The notes beneath the pieces were generated by a model. That model did no database searches. It was given only the letters and a program-made list of their open reading frames with translations, and had not been told where the DNA came from. A stretch of DNA of 64,000 nt from Rhizobium sp. CCGE531 (lineage in GTDB: Bacteria; Pseudomonadota; Alphaproteobacteria; Rhizobiales; Rhizobiaceae): contig NZ_CP032684.1 in assembly GCF_003627795.1 (NCBI RefSeq), forward strand, positions 2,829,001 through 2,893,000, in the 5' to 3' direction. Positions 27,877 to 36,844 of the stretch are shown here, piece by piece. Both the position numbers and the translations under genes were made by a program. Within the stretch, counting starts at the first letter, position 1. Every line of letters starts with the position of its first letter.

Positions 27877-28377
27877 ATGGATTTTCTTTCGATTATCCTT
27901 TCGGCAATTGGCTGGGAAAAGGACCGCGCTAGCAAAGCGAGCGATAGGAAGATTGAGGTTTATCGGCTAAACGCGGAAGTAGCTGCGGAATGCATGCGAA
28001 CAGTAAGCATGTTGGATACCGCCACGCCGGGCATACTACGCAGGTGCCAAGCGATGTTCCCGGATCAGCCCGAGATCTTCCAAAGTTGTTCGAACGGCCT
28101 TGCGAAAATGCGCTCCGACGCCTTCCAAATCCAATCCATGGCGGAGAACTACAAAGCCCAAATCGAGAAGGGAAATAGCCGAGCGGATTGGGATTCCGTG
28201 TTGATGCAGTTTCATGAATGGCGGGCTACTGTGGCGCAGATTTACCCTCGCGCAGAAGCTACAGTTCAACGCATGGAATCGCTTTTAGCTCAAGCTGAGC
28301 AATCTTTGGATTTCACTCCGCAGCCACCGGTCAGCCAAAGAAAGCGTGATCGGGGGTGGGATGCTCCTCCGCTGTAA
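27877..28377 (+). CDS. Hypothetical protein with helical, partly coiled-coil character
   Basis: A 166-residue protein that I do not recognise. It begins with a short hydrophobic stretch (MDFLSIILSAIGW), then long amphipathic helices rich in Ala, Glu, Gln and Met (about residues 20-145), two or more Cys (ECMRT, RCQAM, SCSNG), and a basic/proline tail ending RDRGWDAPPL. It looks like a soluble helical protein possibly attached to the membrane. ATG 27877 has a GGGG-containing site upstream. It is divergent from the SIR2-like gene in the island. Confidence 0.55.
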   Translation: MDFLSIILSAIGWEKDRASKASDRKIEVYRLNAEVAAECMRTVSMLDTATPGILRRCQAMFPDQPEIFQSCSNGLAKMRSDAFQIQSMAENYKAQIEKGNSRADWDSVLMQFHEWRATVAQIYPRAEATVQRMESLLAQAEQSLDFTPQPPVSQRKRDRGWDAPPL

Positions 28378-28432
28378 CACCGACCACGAGACCTAACCGC
28401 CGCTTCTATGTGAATACCCTAAACTCGGAGAG

Positions 28433-28749
28433 ATGTATCTGAGTTGGTCAACGCGCAATTACTTCCTCATACCGGCGGCTCTCCTCCTGCTGGCCGCATT
28501 ACCTTTCCCCTACGGCTACCATACGTTCCTACGGTGGGTGTGAGCATTTCGGCAATCGTTGCGGCACTCACGGGATACCGCGCAAGCAACACTATCAGTT
28601 GGCGAGTGATAGCGATGGGATTGATCGCGATCTTGTTCAACCCTTTGGCACCCGTATGGCTTAACCGCTCAATCTGGCCACCCATTGATCTTGTGGTGGC
28701 CGGCCTGTTTATTTACGTGGCCCTCAAGGGAAAGGCGTTTGATAGTTAG
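28433..28749 (+). pseudogene. Frameshifted small membrane protein (DUF6804-like)
   Basis: Frame one from ATG 28433 encodes MYLSWSTRNYFLIPAALL and ALPFPYGYHTFLRWV, stopping at TGA 28541-28543. The next frame picks up exactly at GTG 28540 with VSISAIVAALTGYRASN and continues through GLIAILFNPLAPVWLNR to the stop at 28747-28749. Together the parts give about 105 residues with three to four helices, matching the small membrane family I know as DUF6804 (PLPYGYYTLLR, then LFNPL-P--L). A single missing G around 28536-28540 would explain the break. There is no classic slippery heptamer. It could also be a sequencing error or a stop-start overlap. Confidence 0.6.
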
Positions 28750-28845
28750 GCGGCTCGGAGACGGCTCTGCCAAGTGCCCTCCATCCATCGGGGAAACCTG
28801 ACTGCCGCTGTCACCTGGCTTGCGTCTGAGATGTGTGACCCACCT

Positions 28846-29985
28846 TCAATCGTAGAGGAATATGGTCTGCTCCAACTGGCCTAAGACCAGCATCGGCGCT
28901 CGTTGAAGTGAATACTCAACGAATTCTTGGACAAGGGAGGTTACGTAAGCTCCTTCGCGAAGCTCTTTAATCCAATGATGCGGGTAGTAACGCGAGACCA
29001 TTCCCGCTATATACAAGCCAATATAGAAATAACCGAATTCATTGAGGAACGCGCCTGGACCAACCATGTAGTAAAGGTCTCGCCGGTCAGCAAATATTTC
29101 AGGCACGCCCCAATCTTGCCAAGGCGGATTTTCAACATCGTATTCGATGCGCAACGCCACCCCTAACCTTCCGCTTCCACCCTGTACTCGTAGGCTTTCG
29201 GTCATGCTTGAGTTGAAACGGAAAAACTCAGAAACTGCTTCGAAAACCGCAGGCGCGGCAGGATGCAAGATGTAATCGATCTGCCGAGATTGCTCTTTAC
29301 CGAATGCATCCAGACTGGAGCGAACTTCGTTTCGACCTCTGGCGAACTGGGGCTGCTCTCCGTAGGCGATAATGCTATGGGCCAACGATGGGATATGTTT
29401 CAAGCACTCACCCAGCGTAAGAGGCCGGTTTGGTAACGAAAAGTACTCAAGCGGGCGGCCGAGCACACCAGCAACCAGCGTAGTTGTAGAGGTGTCATCG
29501 ATGGCCGTCCTCCATTCGCAATAGATGGGAAAATGAGAGGCGAAACGACGCCAGAGCCCGAAAAGCCCCGAAAAGGAGCCATCATTCCGTATTTGGGGCC
29601 TTGCTCCAAAATCCCAAAGCGACTGGCTCTGGGTTAGCTCTAGGCCATGACCGTTGTAGTGTGAAGGCCTACGCTCAAAACTCTCATCACCGCTACCTCG
29701 CCAAAGTATTTCGACATTCGCCAATGCCGTTATGGCGTAGTATGCCAGCAACGCTCTGGTCGTGTCTCCACCAGAAAGCGCCGCATCAGAAAACTCTTTC
29801 GCCTGCGTAGCTGAATAGGAAAGTTGCTGCATCTGCTTGCGAACGTTTTGTTTTTGGTTTGCAGGAATCTTTCGTGCAACCATCAACATCTCTGTAGTTA
29901 GTTCAATGTCCTGAAATCGTGCGAACCGCCGCCAAATTGCATCGTACGCTCGACTTTCACTCAACTCGACAAAGCCAAAAGGCAT
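28846..29985 (-). CDS. YaaC-like protein
   Basis: A 379-residue soluble protein resembling the YaaC family: an N-terminal helical part with SYSATQAKEFSDAAL and TTRALLAYYAITALANVEIL (about residues 55-90), and a C-terminal part FYIGLYIAGMVSRYYPHHWIKELREG followed by SLVQEFVEYSLQRAPMLVLGQLEQ. The molecular function of this family is unknown, though such proteins turn up in variable islands. Base composition is AT-richer than neighbours. It is transcribed toward the frameshifted gene. Confidence 0.5.
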   Translation of the reverse strand: MPFGFVELSESRAYDAIWRRFARFQDIELTTEMLMVARKIPANQKQNVRKQMQQLSYSATQAKEFSDAALSGGDTTRALLAYYAITALANVEILWRGSGDESFERRPSHYNGHGLELTQSQSLWDFGARPQIRNDGSFSGLFGLWRRFASHFPIYCEWRTAIDDTSTTTLVAGVLGRPLEYFSLPNRPLTLGECLKHIPSLAHSIIAYGEQPQFARGRNEVRSSLDAFGKEQSRQIDYILHPAAPAVFEAVSEFFRFNSSMTESLRVQGGSGRLGVALRIEYDVENPPWQDWGVPEIFADRRDLYYMVGPGAFLNEFGYFYIGLYIAGMVSRYYPHHWIKELREGAYVTSLVQEFVEYSLQRAPMLVLGQLEQTIFLYD

Positions 29986-30326
29986 TGACTTCCATCTCCC
30001 TCAGAGCGCGAATATAATCGCAAGCTGTACCAGCAATACGCTAATCGCCACATAAATGAGCATTTATGAATTTTTACACAAGCACTTGCCAACTGGCTTC
30101 CACTGCTTCACATCGCGTCGCATTGCTTTGCGATGGTCACGGCGAGATGGCTTTGTTTCAAGCCTTTAGGAGGCCTTTCGTTAGGCCATGGGGCATCTCC
30201 TCTCCGGCGCGCCACTTTCCCAAGTGCCCGAGGCGGCGCGCAAACCAGTATCGGACGCATCCCGGTAATCGAGAAGGCTCAGCGCCGGGACGACCATTCC
30301 GCATCGCAACACCCACAAACGCCTGA
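29986..30326. other. Right border region of the AT-rich island
   Basis: No supported gene. The composition changes from AT-rich (to about 30130) to the GC-rich background. I looked for a copy of the tRNA-Arg 3' end (TTCGAATCCTGTCGGG) here and found none, nor any integrase remnant. Confidence 0.35.
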
Positions 30327-31229
30327 TCACATAAAGCCCGGATTTCGCGGCAGATATTGCGTCCAGTCGCCATAGCCGGGCGATGCCATCAACAGCATCG
30401 GGAAGGTGATCCGCATGCCTTGATGGACCGCGAGGCTCAAGGCGCTGTCGCACGTGCCTGGCAGGAATGCCGATATCTTTTCGGCAGAGCCATCTGCCGC
30501 CAGCTTCAGCATGGTCGCAAAGGCATCATGAAGAAAGTCGGGTCGCGTGACCGCGAGGGGACCGATGTGCCCGTTGGAGGCGAGATAGCCGTAGCCGACG
30601 ATATCGTCGCCTGCATAGAGCAAAACCCCTTTGGTCGCCGGGTCGTCGAGCAGATAGCGGTGATGCTTCTCCCGCGAGACGCCGATGGCGCGGGAATCGA
30701 TCTCGGCAAGATTTTTCATGGTCGCGGCGCCGTTGTCGATCGCGGTGGCGCGCAATGGCGGCTCCGGCAAGGTCTGCTTTATCCGTTCGCGCTCGACGTT
30801 GAAAAAGTAAATCGGCATTTTGGGAAAGAGGCCGTGCCGCATGTAAAGGCCCTGCGAGACACGATTGAAGGTGAAGGTAATCAATGCCTTGTGAGCCGCT
30901 CCCGATTGCCGGGCGTGCTCCATGGTTCGTTCCAACAGTTCATTCCCGATGCCCTGGCCCTGTCGGGCGGGATCGACGAACAGCTGGGCGAGGAACCAGA
31001 CATCGCCGCAAACCCAGCTCCAGGCAAAGCCGAGAATTTCGCCCCCGTCTTCTGCGACCCATAGTCCATCAGGGTCGTCCTTCAGCGAAAACAGCTGAAA
31101 GCCGGGAGGGCTTGCCGCCGCCATCGGGCCGAAGCCGTGGCGAACGGTAAGATCGTTGATGCTGGCAACCACCAGAGCATCGGTCGCGGCCAAATCATCC
31201 GCCCGAGCAGGTCTGTAAACAAGCGGCAT
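30327..31229 (-). CDS. GNAT N-acetyltransferase (tandem GNAT fold)
   Basis: A 300-residue protein. The N-terminal GNAT domain has the acetyl-CoA loop PARQGQGIGNELLERTM (about residue 90). The C-terminal half looks like a second, degenerate GNAT unit (GVLLYAGDDIVGYGYLASNGHIGPLAVTRP). Such tandem GNATs acetylate small molecules or amino groups with unknown targets. Start 31229 has GGGAGTTAT upstream; the open frame extends 15 codons further. It is a single gene. Confidence 0.82.
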   Translation of the reverse strand: MPLVYRPARADDLAATDALVVASINDLTVRHGFGPMAAASPPGFQLFSLKDDPDGLWVAEDGGEILGFAWSWVCGDVWFLAQLFVDPARQGQGIGNELLERTMEHARQSGAAHKALITFTFNRVSQGLYMRHGLFPKMPIYFFNVERERIKQTLPEPPLRATAIDNGAATMKNLAEIDSRAIGVSREKHHRYLLDDPATKGVLLYAGDDIVGYGYLASNGHIGPLAVTRPDFLHDAFATMLKLAADGSAEKISAFLPGTCDSALSLAVHQGMRITFPMLLMASPGYGDWTQYLPRNPGFM

Positions 31230-31402
31230 TGGATAACTCCCGCAAATGTTTCCGCGCCAGAGCGCGCGCCGCAACGCTGATCATATCAGCCATTCATGGG
31301 TGCGATAATAACATACGCGTTCTCGCTTTCATCCTGACGGATGCGCGATGAGATGCTCTTTGGCCGCCAATGTCAGCCTGAAAACGTAATAGGAGCCTCA
31401 GA

Positions 31403-31422
31403 CGGCAGGAGCTTTCCTGCCG
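31403..31422 (-). terminator. Stem-loop downstream of the small exported protein gene
   Basis: CGGCAGGA-GCTT-TCCTGCCG, an 8-bp perfect stem, lies about 65 nt after the stop of the minus-strand gene. No clear T-run follows, so the terminator role is tentative. Confidence 0.4.
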
Positions 31423-31488
31423 TGCCGATATCGCGATCCGAGGAGGCCTGGCGGCTGATCCGTGATGACAATCCGCCCTGCTTTCGGC

Positions 31489-31800
31489 TCAGTGGTTCTT
31501 GTTCGGGCCCTTGCCGGTGGAGAAGCTGCAGGTCTTGATCTTGCACTTCGGATCATCGCTCGTGGGCACGCTGGCGCTGGCCATCGCACCCTGTCCGAGG
31601 CAGGACATCGAATTCGGGACGGTTCGGCTATACATCATCAGGCCCGGATGGCGCGACGGGTATCTCAGCACGATCGACCCTTCCTGAGCCATCTTTTCGT
31701 GCACGGTCGCGCAGGTCATCGACTTGGAATTATAAGCCGACATGGCCATGGCATTCGTGGAGAACATTCCAATTGCGGCAAGTATGATGATCGTCTTCAT
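31489..31800 (-). CDS. Small exported Cys-containing protein
   Basis: A 103-residue protein with a signal peptide (KTIIILAAIGMFSTNAMA, cut near residue 20). The mature part begins YNSKSMTCATVHEKMAQEGSIVLRYPS and has four Cys residues (TCAT, SCLG, KCKIKTC), likely two disulfides. The pattern is shared by small periplasmic proteins common in rhizobia, of unknown function. AGGAAG precedes ATG 31800; the in-frame upstream start lacks a ribosome site. Confidence 0.75.
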   Translation of the reverse strand: MKTIIILAAIGMFSTNAMAMSAYNSKSMTCATVHEKMAQEGSIVLRYPSRHPGLMMYSRTVPNSMSCLGQGAMASASVPTSDDPKCKIKTCSFSTGKGPNKNH

Positions 31801-32091
31801 GGGGCTTCCTTTGGTCGCGCCGAAAGGCGCTGTCAAAAATGAGATAGTCCTTGATTAGCACTGGATTTATGACAGTGAGCCGACTTCCCTTGATCGGCTG
31901 TTCAACCACTGTCAGGGGTGACCGGGACGCTCGCTTGGGTACGATTGCGCAGGAGGTCACTATGCGCCGCATGGTGCCTATAGGCAGATGCGGGCCGAGC
32001 GGAGATTTTAGAAAAATCGTCCGGCAAGAGATAAGGCCCGATATGAATACCGCGCCTCATTTCAGATGAAGGTCAGGTCAGACCGAAAGCG

Positions 32092-33192
32092 TCAGAATGT
32101 CCGCTCGAAGCGAAGGATGCCAGAGAAAGTGTCATCGCCTGGCACGTCGTAGTGAACATAGGTGACTTCCGGCTCGACCAGCAGGTTCTTGACCGGGTTG
32201 AACTTGAGGTTCGTGGTCGCTTCGAAGATCTTCGAGTCGGTATAGGCGAGCTGGACGTTCCACTTCAGCTTGTCATTGAAGGGCACGCCGACACCGCCCC
32301 AGACAGCCCAGTCGCCCCAGCCGCAATCCGCGCCGTGAACGACGCCGGCAGAGGTCGTGCAGGCGGAAACGTTCTGGTTCGAACCGGCATACTGATTAAG
32401 CTTGTCGCCATCCGTGTTCCAGCCACTCATCAGGAAGGCCGAGAAAACGCCGAAGTCGGCATCGATACGGGCCTTGATGGCGCCTTCCTCGACGATCGAA
32501 TCGTAGCCGCCGACGACGCGGAACTGCCATGCCCCGGCCTTGTAGCCGAGGCCGGCGACGACGTTCGGCGCGTAATGGTCTGTCTCCGACAGCTGCCAGC
32601 TGCCGCCATAGGCGCTGGTGGTCGATCCGGAGTTGCTGTCTTCGACCGAGATGACGCCGGTAAAGCCGGTGCCGCTATCGTAGTTGTAGGTGATCTGGTT
32701 CAGTTCGTAGGGGCCGTCGTAGATCACGTCGTCCTGAATGACGTCGCCGGCATAGCCGGTAAACTGGTTATACTGCGAGTCCGTCTTACCGACAGTGAAG
32801 CCGCCGAGGGTAATGTAGGCCCACAGCAGGTTCGTGCCGGTCGAGCCGCCGTCGTTCCAGTCCCAGCGAACGATGGTCTCGGTCTTCAACGGACCATATT
32901 CGGTGTCGGTCGCGGTATTGAGGTTGAGCTCGGCGCGGGTGTGCCACTTGGTACCGAAGCTGCTGTTGCGATTATAAGGATCCTTCCACTGGCCTTCCGT
33001 GCGGACCTTGCCACCGACCCGCAAGCAGGTCTCGGTGCCGGGAATGAAGAAGTAGCCAGCGCCGAAAGCATCGCAGATGCGCACATATTCCAGCGGCTCC
33101 GGTTCTGCGGCGACGATGGCGTCAGCCGCATGCGCGCCGGATACGACACAGAGGGCAGCAGCGGAACCGATAAGCAAGCTCTTGATGTTCAT
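32092..33192 (-). CDS. Outer-membrane porin (Omp2/RopA-type)
   Basis: A 366-residue porin: signal peptide ending SGAHAAD, then the alphaproteobacterial porin signature YVRICDAFGAGYFFIPGTETCLRVGGKVRTEGQW, alternating beta strands with many Tyr/Trp/Gly, and a C-terminal Phe (LRFERTF) as recognised by the BAM complex. Two Cys near the N-terminus and two in an extracellular loop may pair. It forms a diffusion channel for small solutes. GGAGTT lies just before ATG 33192. Confidence 0.93.
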   Translation of the reverse strand: MNIKSLLIGSAAALCVVSGAHAADAIVAAEPEPLEYVRICDAFGAGYFFIPGTETCLRVGGKVRTEGQWKDPYNRNSSFGTKWHTRAELNLNTATDTEYGPLKTETIVRWDWNDGGSTGTNLLWAYITLGGFTVGKTDSQYNQFTGYAGDVIQDDVIYDGPYELNQITYNYDSGTGFTGVISVEDSNSGSTTSAYGGSWQLSETDHYAPNVVAGLGYKAGAWQFRVVGGYDSIVEEGAIKARIDADFGVFSAFLMSGWNTDGDKLNQYAGSNQNVSACTTSAGVVHGADCGWGDWAVWGGVGVPFNDKLKWNVQLAYTDSKIFEATTNLKFNPVKNLLVEPEVTYVHYDVPGDDTFSGILRFERTF

Positions 33193-33556
33193 GGTAACTC
33201 CATCCGTCAAATGAACTTGCGCGATGGACGAACCTGGGGGACCGCTCGACATCAAGTTCCAGTGCCTAACCCGAAGCACAAGGCTTCACTTCCGGTTGGT
33301 AAGCTGCATTTACTATTTCACTTTTACAAGGATTTAAGCGGGACCTGAACATATGTGACAGCACCTACATATGACATGTTGCTCAAACGACGCACATGTG
33401 TACGAACGATGACAACCAGGTGACAACAGAGGCAATTAACCCCCATTTGCCACGCACTCTACCGAGATACATTGCTGGACTGACAGTCATGAGTCTTGGT
33501 AGACTTGCCTACGCAGACGGCACATCCACTCATAGCAAATCGCAGGCAGGATCATC
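33193..33556. other. Divergent regulatory region of the porin and cupin genes
   Basis: A long AT-richer stretch. The sequence ACATATG occurs twice, each followed by (T)GACA (33349-33360 and 33367-33377), a possible regulator-binding direct repeat upstream of the porin. No gene is supported. Confidence 0.35.
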
Positions 33557-34018
33557 ATGCCGAAGATCGATATTGCAGCCATACCCGAAGTCAAAGGCAC
33601 GCGTTATCCCGCCCCGTTCAATGACCCCTGCGCCGAGCGCATACGCCAGCGGCTGGGTAATGCCGGCGGCCTCACGGATTTCGGCGTCAACCTGATGCGG
33701 CTGCCGCCGGGCAACTGGTCGAGCCAGCGGCACTGGCATTCCGAGGAGGATGAGTTCGTCTATGTGCTGGAAGGCGAACTGACGCTGATCGAGGATGATG
33801 GCGAAACCATATTACGCGCCGGCGATTGCGCCGCCTTCCCGAAAGGCTCGGGGAATGGCCATCACATGATCAACAAATCGAACACGACGGCGATCTATCT
33901 CGAGGCCGGCACACGCTCGCCGACGGACCTCATTACCTGTTCGGACATCGACATGATGAGCTCCAGCATGGACGGACGCTTCGTGCACAAGGACGGCATG
34001 CCCTATCCGGACGGTTAG
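33557..34018 (+). CDS. Cupin-domain protein
   Basis: A 153-residue single-domain cupin. Motif 1 is seen as RHWHSEEDEFVYVLEGEL (metal-binding His, His, Glu, about residues 59-65) and motif 2 as GDCAAFPKGSGNGHHMIN (about 94-111). It probably binds Fe or Mn; the reaction is unknown. A Shine-Dalgarno-like AGG is present about 10 nt upstream of ATG 33557. A palindromic repeat follows the stop directly. Confidence 0.82.
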   Translation: MPKIDIAAIPEVKGTRYPAPFNDPCAERIRQRLGNAGGLTDFGVNLMRLPPGNWSSQRHWHSEEDEFVYVLEGELTLIEDDGETILRAGDCAAFPKGSGNGHHMINKSNTTAIYLEAGTRSPTDLITCSDIDMMSSSMDGRFVHKDGMPYPDG

Positions 34019-34023
34019 AGCGC

Positions 34024-34060
34024 GTCGCGATCGCAAAACCGCTGCACATTTTTGCGCGAC
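34024..34060. repeat. Short dispersed palindrome (variant of the one at 49946)
   Basis: GTCGCG-ATCG-CAAAA pairs with TTTTG-CGCGAC around the loop CCGCTGCACATT. The loop motif AAAACCGCTGC-CA-TTTT is shared with the palindrome at 49950-49993. It starts 5 nt after the cupin stop and may act as its terminator. Confidence 0.55.
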
Positions 34061-34107
34061 ATATTTTTGTTCCGTCCGTCGGTCACCGCAAAATCGTACC
34101 ACGTCCC

Positions 34108-34241
34108 CCTTCTCCCCTCGGGGAGAAGGTGCCGCCAGGCGGATGAGGGGGTGCCTGCCAAGAGCACGAAAATCCCCGCATTCAAATCGGTCAGCCCCCT
34201 CATCCGACCCTTCGGGCCACCTTCTCCCCGAGGGGAGAAGG
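34108..34241. repeat. RIME/REP-like palindromic intergenic repeat, copy 2
   Basis: Nearly identical to 7838-7972, including both 22-nt CCTTCTCCCC palindromes (34108-34129 and 34220-34241), with only a few substitutions and one length difference. Homology continues weakly on the right (AACTTGCGG-ACCGA-GTGCC). The outer inverted arms of copy 1 are not conserved here. Confidence 0.8.
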
Positions 34242-34292
34242 AACTTGCGGTACCGACGTGCCCTATCTGCGATCGCCCCTCCCCTCGAAGGG

Positions 34293-35288
34293 TCATACCG
34301 CCTCGGCGAGTACTGGCGGATCGAAGCAGCAGGCATCCGTGGAAACGCCCATGCGGCACCCGCTCGCCTCAAGTGCTTCCGTCACCACCTCCACGAACAG
34401 GCGGCGCAGCCACACGGAACGGCTGTCGGCCTGATCGACGCGCCGATAAAGCATCGTCACCGGATCGGCGGGCAGTTCGAACGGCGGCTCCGAAATCGTC
34501 AGCTCGTGCAGTTGCGCCATGCAGCGGGCAATCGCTTCGGGAACCGTCGCAATGGCCGGAATGGCCCGCAGTGTCGTCGGCAGGGCGGAAAAGCGGGGAA
34601 CCGTCGCCACGACCCTGCGGCGATGGCCGAGGCGCGCGAGAGCGACGTCGACACTGGTCGATATGGCGCCTTCAAGCGAAACGGTCACATGCGGCGCGCT
34701 GGCGAAATGCTTCAGGCTCAGCGGCGCCGCGCACGTCAAATGCCGGGCATCGTAGATGCATAGCGAAGCCTGCTCGAACAGCGGCGCGCGAACATGCCAG
34801 GAGGCTGGCTCGTCATGCACGGAGATGCTGAAGTCAAAGGCGCCCTCGTCCAGCAGGCGCACGGCGTCACGCCGGTCGAAGGCGACGCTGGTCAGCCGGG
34901 CATTCGGCGCCAGCTGTCGCAATCGCGCCGCCAGCGGCCCGAAGAAGGACGATTCGAGATTGTCGCAGAGCCCGATGCGGAACTCGCCGTGCCAGTTTGC
35001 CGGATCGAAGGCTGCCGGCGGGCGAATGGCGCGTTCGATGCCTGAAAGCGCATCCTCGATCGCCGGCGCGATGGAAAGCGCCCGCGGCGTCGGCTGCAGC
35101 CCGCGCCCGACACGCACGAACAATTCATCATCCAGCGTCTCGCGCAACCGGCGGAGCGCAGCGGAAAGACCAGGCTGGCCAAGCAGCAGGCGCTCGGCCG
35201 CACGGCTCACGTTCCGCTCCTGCATCAGCACGGAGAAGGCGAGCAGCAGATTGAGATCGATTTTTCGGAGCGTCGCATCATTCATCAT
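34293..35288 (-). CDS. LysR-family transcriptional regulator (NodD-like group)
   Basis: A 331-residue LysR protein. Its N-terminus LRKIDLNLLLAFSVLMQERNVSRAAERLLLGQPGLSAALRRLRE is that of the NodD/PcaQ-like branch, with the helix-turn-helix at about residues 25-45. The sensor domain follows from about residue 97. It is divergent from an MFS drug-type exporter gene 121 nt away, which it probably controls. The C-terminal tail is somewhat long and Cys-rich (DACCFDPP). Confidence 0.88.
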   Translation of the reverse strand: MMNDATLRKIDLNLLLAFSVLMQERNVSRAAERLLLGQPGLSAALRRLRETLDDELFVRVGRGLQPTPRALSIAPAIEDALSGIERAIRPPAAFDPANWHGEFRIGLCDNLESSFFGPLAARLRQLAPNARLTSVAFDRRDAVRLLDEGAFDFSISVHDEPASWHVRAPLFEQASLCIYDARHLTCAAPLSLKHFASAPHVTVSLEGAISTSVDVALARLGHRRRVVATVPRFSALPTTLRAIPAIATVPEAIARCMAQLHELTISEPPFELPADPVTMLYRRVDQADSRSVWLRRLFVEVVTEALEASGCRMGVSTDACCFDPPVLAEAV

Positions 35289-35409
35289 CGCCAGTAATAC
35301 CTGACATGGTTACTATCAATTTGCAATAGGGTTAGAAGATGTACATTTTCTCGTTCCCTGCCGTTTTCAACCTCCCAAGTGGCGGCAGCCCAAAAAAGGA
35401 ACGATCCCG

Positions 35410-36810
35410 ATGACTTCTTCCCAAACCCGAGGCGGGGCCGGATTGGCGTTGCTGCTGCTATGCGCCGCCAATTTCCTCGACGCCATGGACGTCTCCACCA
35501 TTGGAGTGGCGCTGCCCGCAATCCAGACGGAATTAGGTATGAAGGCCACCTCCTTGCAATGGGCCGTCAGCGCCTATGTGCTTGGCTATGGCGGCTTTCT
35601 GCTGCTTGGCGGCCGCGTTGCCGATCTTTTCGGCCATCGCCGCGTCTTCCTTTGGTCACTGGCCGTCTTTGCCGCCGCCAGCATTGCCGGCGGCTTTGTC
35701 GACAGCGCTCCGACCCTGATCGCCGCCCGCCTGATCAAGGGCATTGCCGCCGCCTTCACGGCGCCGGCCGCGCTCGCACTCCTTCTCTCCGTCTTCGGAG
35801 AAGGCAGCGCCCGCGCCAAGGCGCTTGGCGTCTTCTCCTCCACCGGTGCCGCCGGCTTCGTGCTCGGCATGGTGCTGGGGGGTGCGGCGACCATCATCAG
35901 CTGGCGCGCGACCCTGGTCATGGGCGCTCCCGTCGCCATCCTCGCGCTGATCGTCGCGCCGCTCGTCCTGCCCGCCGATCACAAGCGAAGCGGGCCGCGC
36001 GCCCGATTCGACTGGGCCGGCGCCTTGACGATCACGCCCGGCCTGCTGCTTTTCGTCTTCGGCGTCACCAATGCCGCCGCCGATGGCTGGCAGGCGTTCG
36101 CGACCTGGGGCTCCCTGGTGGCCGCGCTTGTTCTGATCCTGCTGTTCCTCGTCGTCGAATCCCGCCATCGGGATCCGATGGTGCCGCTCGCCATGTTCCG
36201 GCGCGCCAAGCTCAGCCATGCCAATGCCGTTGCCGCGCTATACCAGGGAGCCTATGTCGGCTTCCAGTTCATCGCGACACTCTACTACCAGACCATCGTC
36301 GGCTGGTCGGCCTTTGCCACGGGTTTTGCTTTCGCCATCGCCGGGACCTGCGTCATGTTCCTCGCACCACGCTTCGCCACGATCGGCCAGAACCGCGGAA
36401 CGACCCTGTTGATGACCTTCGGTGTCGGACTGCAGGCCATCAGCTACCTTTTCTGGGTGCTGTCGGCCGGCCAGATCGACACGATCGTGCTCGTTATCAT
36501 CTCGCAGCTGTTGCTCGGCGTCGGCTATGCCATGACCTATCCGTCGATCCAGGTCGCTGCCCTGTCCGAAGTCAGCGACGATGAAGCCGGTCTCGCTTCG
36601 GGCATGCTGTTTGCCTCCTTCCAGATCGGCGGCGGCATCATCCTGGCGGCGGCATCGGCCGTCTTCAGCGCAGCTCCGAGCTTCGGCTGGAACCCCTATA
36701 TCGCCGGCATCGGCTTCGTGACGATCCTCGCGGCCGGCATCACGCTGCTCGCAGCCGTCGGCCCGCGTTCCTCGACCGCCAAAGCCTCGAACTATCAGGC
36801 TGCAGAGTAA
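35410..36810 (+). CDS. MFS transporter, DHA2 (EmrB/QacA-like) family
   Basis: A 466-residue exporter with about 14 helices. Motif A is seen as GGRVADLFGHRRVFLW (about residue 67), DHA2 motifs as FLDAMDVSTIGVALPAIQ near the N-terminus and STGAAGFVLGMVLGG (motif C, about 145). It uses the proton gradient to expel toxic organic compounds. No EmrA-type membrane-fusion gene is adjacent, so it acts alone in the inner membrane. It is divergent from the LysR gene. Confidence 0.88.
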   Translation: MTSSQTRGGAGLALLLLCAANFLDAMDVSTIGVALPAIQTELGMKATSLQWAVSAYVLGYGGFLLLGGRVADLFGHRRVFLWSLAVFAAASIAGGFVDSAPTLIAARLIKGIAAAFTAPAALALLLSVFGEGSARAKALGVFSSTGAAGFVLGMVLGGAATIISWRATLVMGAPVAILALIVAPLVLPADHKRSGPRARFDWAGALTITPGLLLFVFGVTNAAADGWQAFATWGSLVAALVLILLFLVVESRHRDPMVPLAMFRRAKLSHANAVAALYQGAYVGFQFIATLYYQTIVGWSAFATGFAFAIAGTCVMFLAPRFATIGQNRGTTLLMTFGVGLQAISYLFWVLSAGQIDTIVLVIISQLLLGVGYAMTYPSIQVAALSEVSDDEAGLASGMLFASFQIGGGIILAAASAVFSAAPSFGWNPYIAGIGFVTILAAGITLLAAVGPRSSTAKASNYQAAE

Positions 36811-36823
36811 ATCAAACCAAGAC

Positions 36824-36844
36824 GACCCGCCCGATGGGCGGGTC
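36824..36844. terminator. Bidirectional hairpin terminator overlapping the sigma-factor stop codon
   Basis: GACCCGCCC-GAT-GGGCGGGTC, a perfect 9-bp stem, lies behind the MFS stop. It overlaps by two bases the TGA (36843-36845 on the plus strand) of the convergent sigma-factor gene. T-runs are poor on both sides. Confidence 0.65.

Noticed and set aside
28533..28543. Programmed -1 ribosomal frameshift at the join of the two DUF6804-like halves
   Set aside because: The sequence lacks a slippery X-XXY-YYZ heptamer and no downstream pseudoknot is obvious; a plain one-base loss is simpler.
29986..30326. Possible att site (duplicate of the tRNA-Arg 3' end) and integrase remnant at the right border of the AT-rich region
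   Set aside because: No matching stretch of the tRNA 3' end and no integrase-like coding were found by eye, so the island was not called a mobile element.
30066..30326. Small open frame in the gap before the tandem GNAT gene
   Set aside because: Translation is Arg/Pro-rich and low in information, without a ribosome site.
31851..32069. Small plus-strand open frame between the exported-protein and porin genes
   Set aside because: No ribosome site, no signal peptide or family pattern, and composition like intergenic DNA.
33396..33695. Small open frame upstream of and overlapping the cupin gene
   Set aside because: It overlaps the real cupin start in another frame and has no recognisable features.
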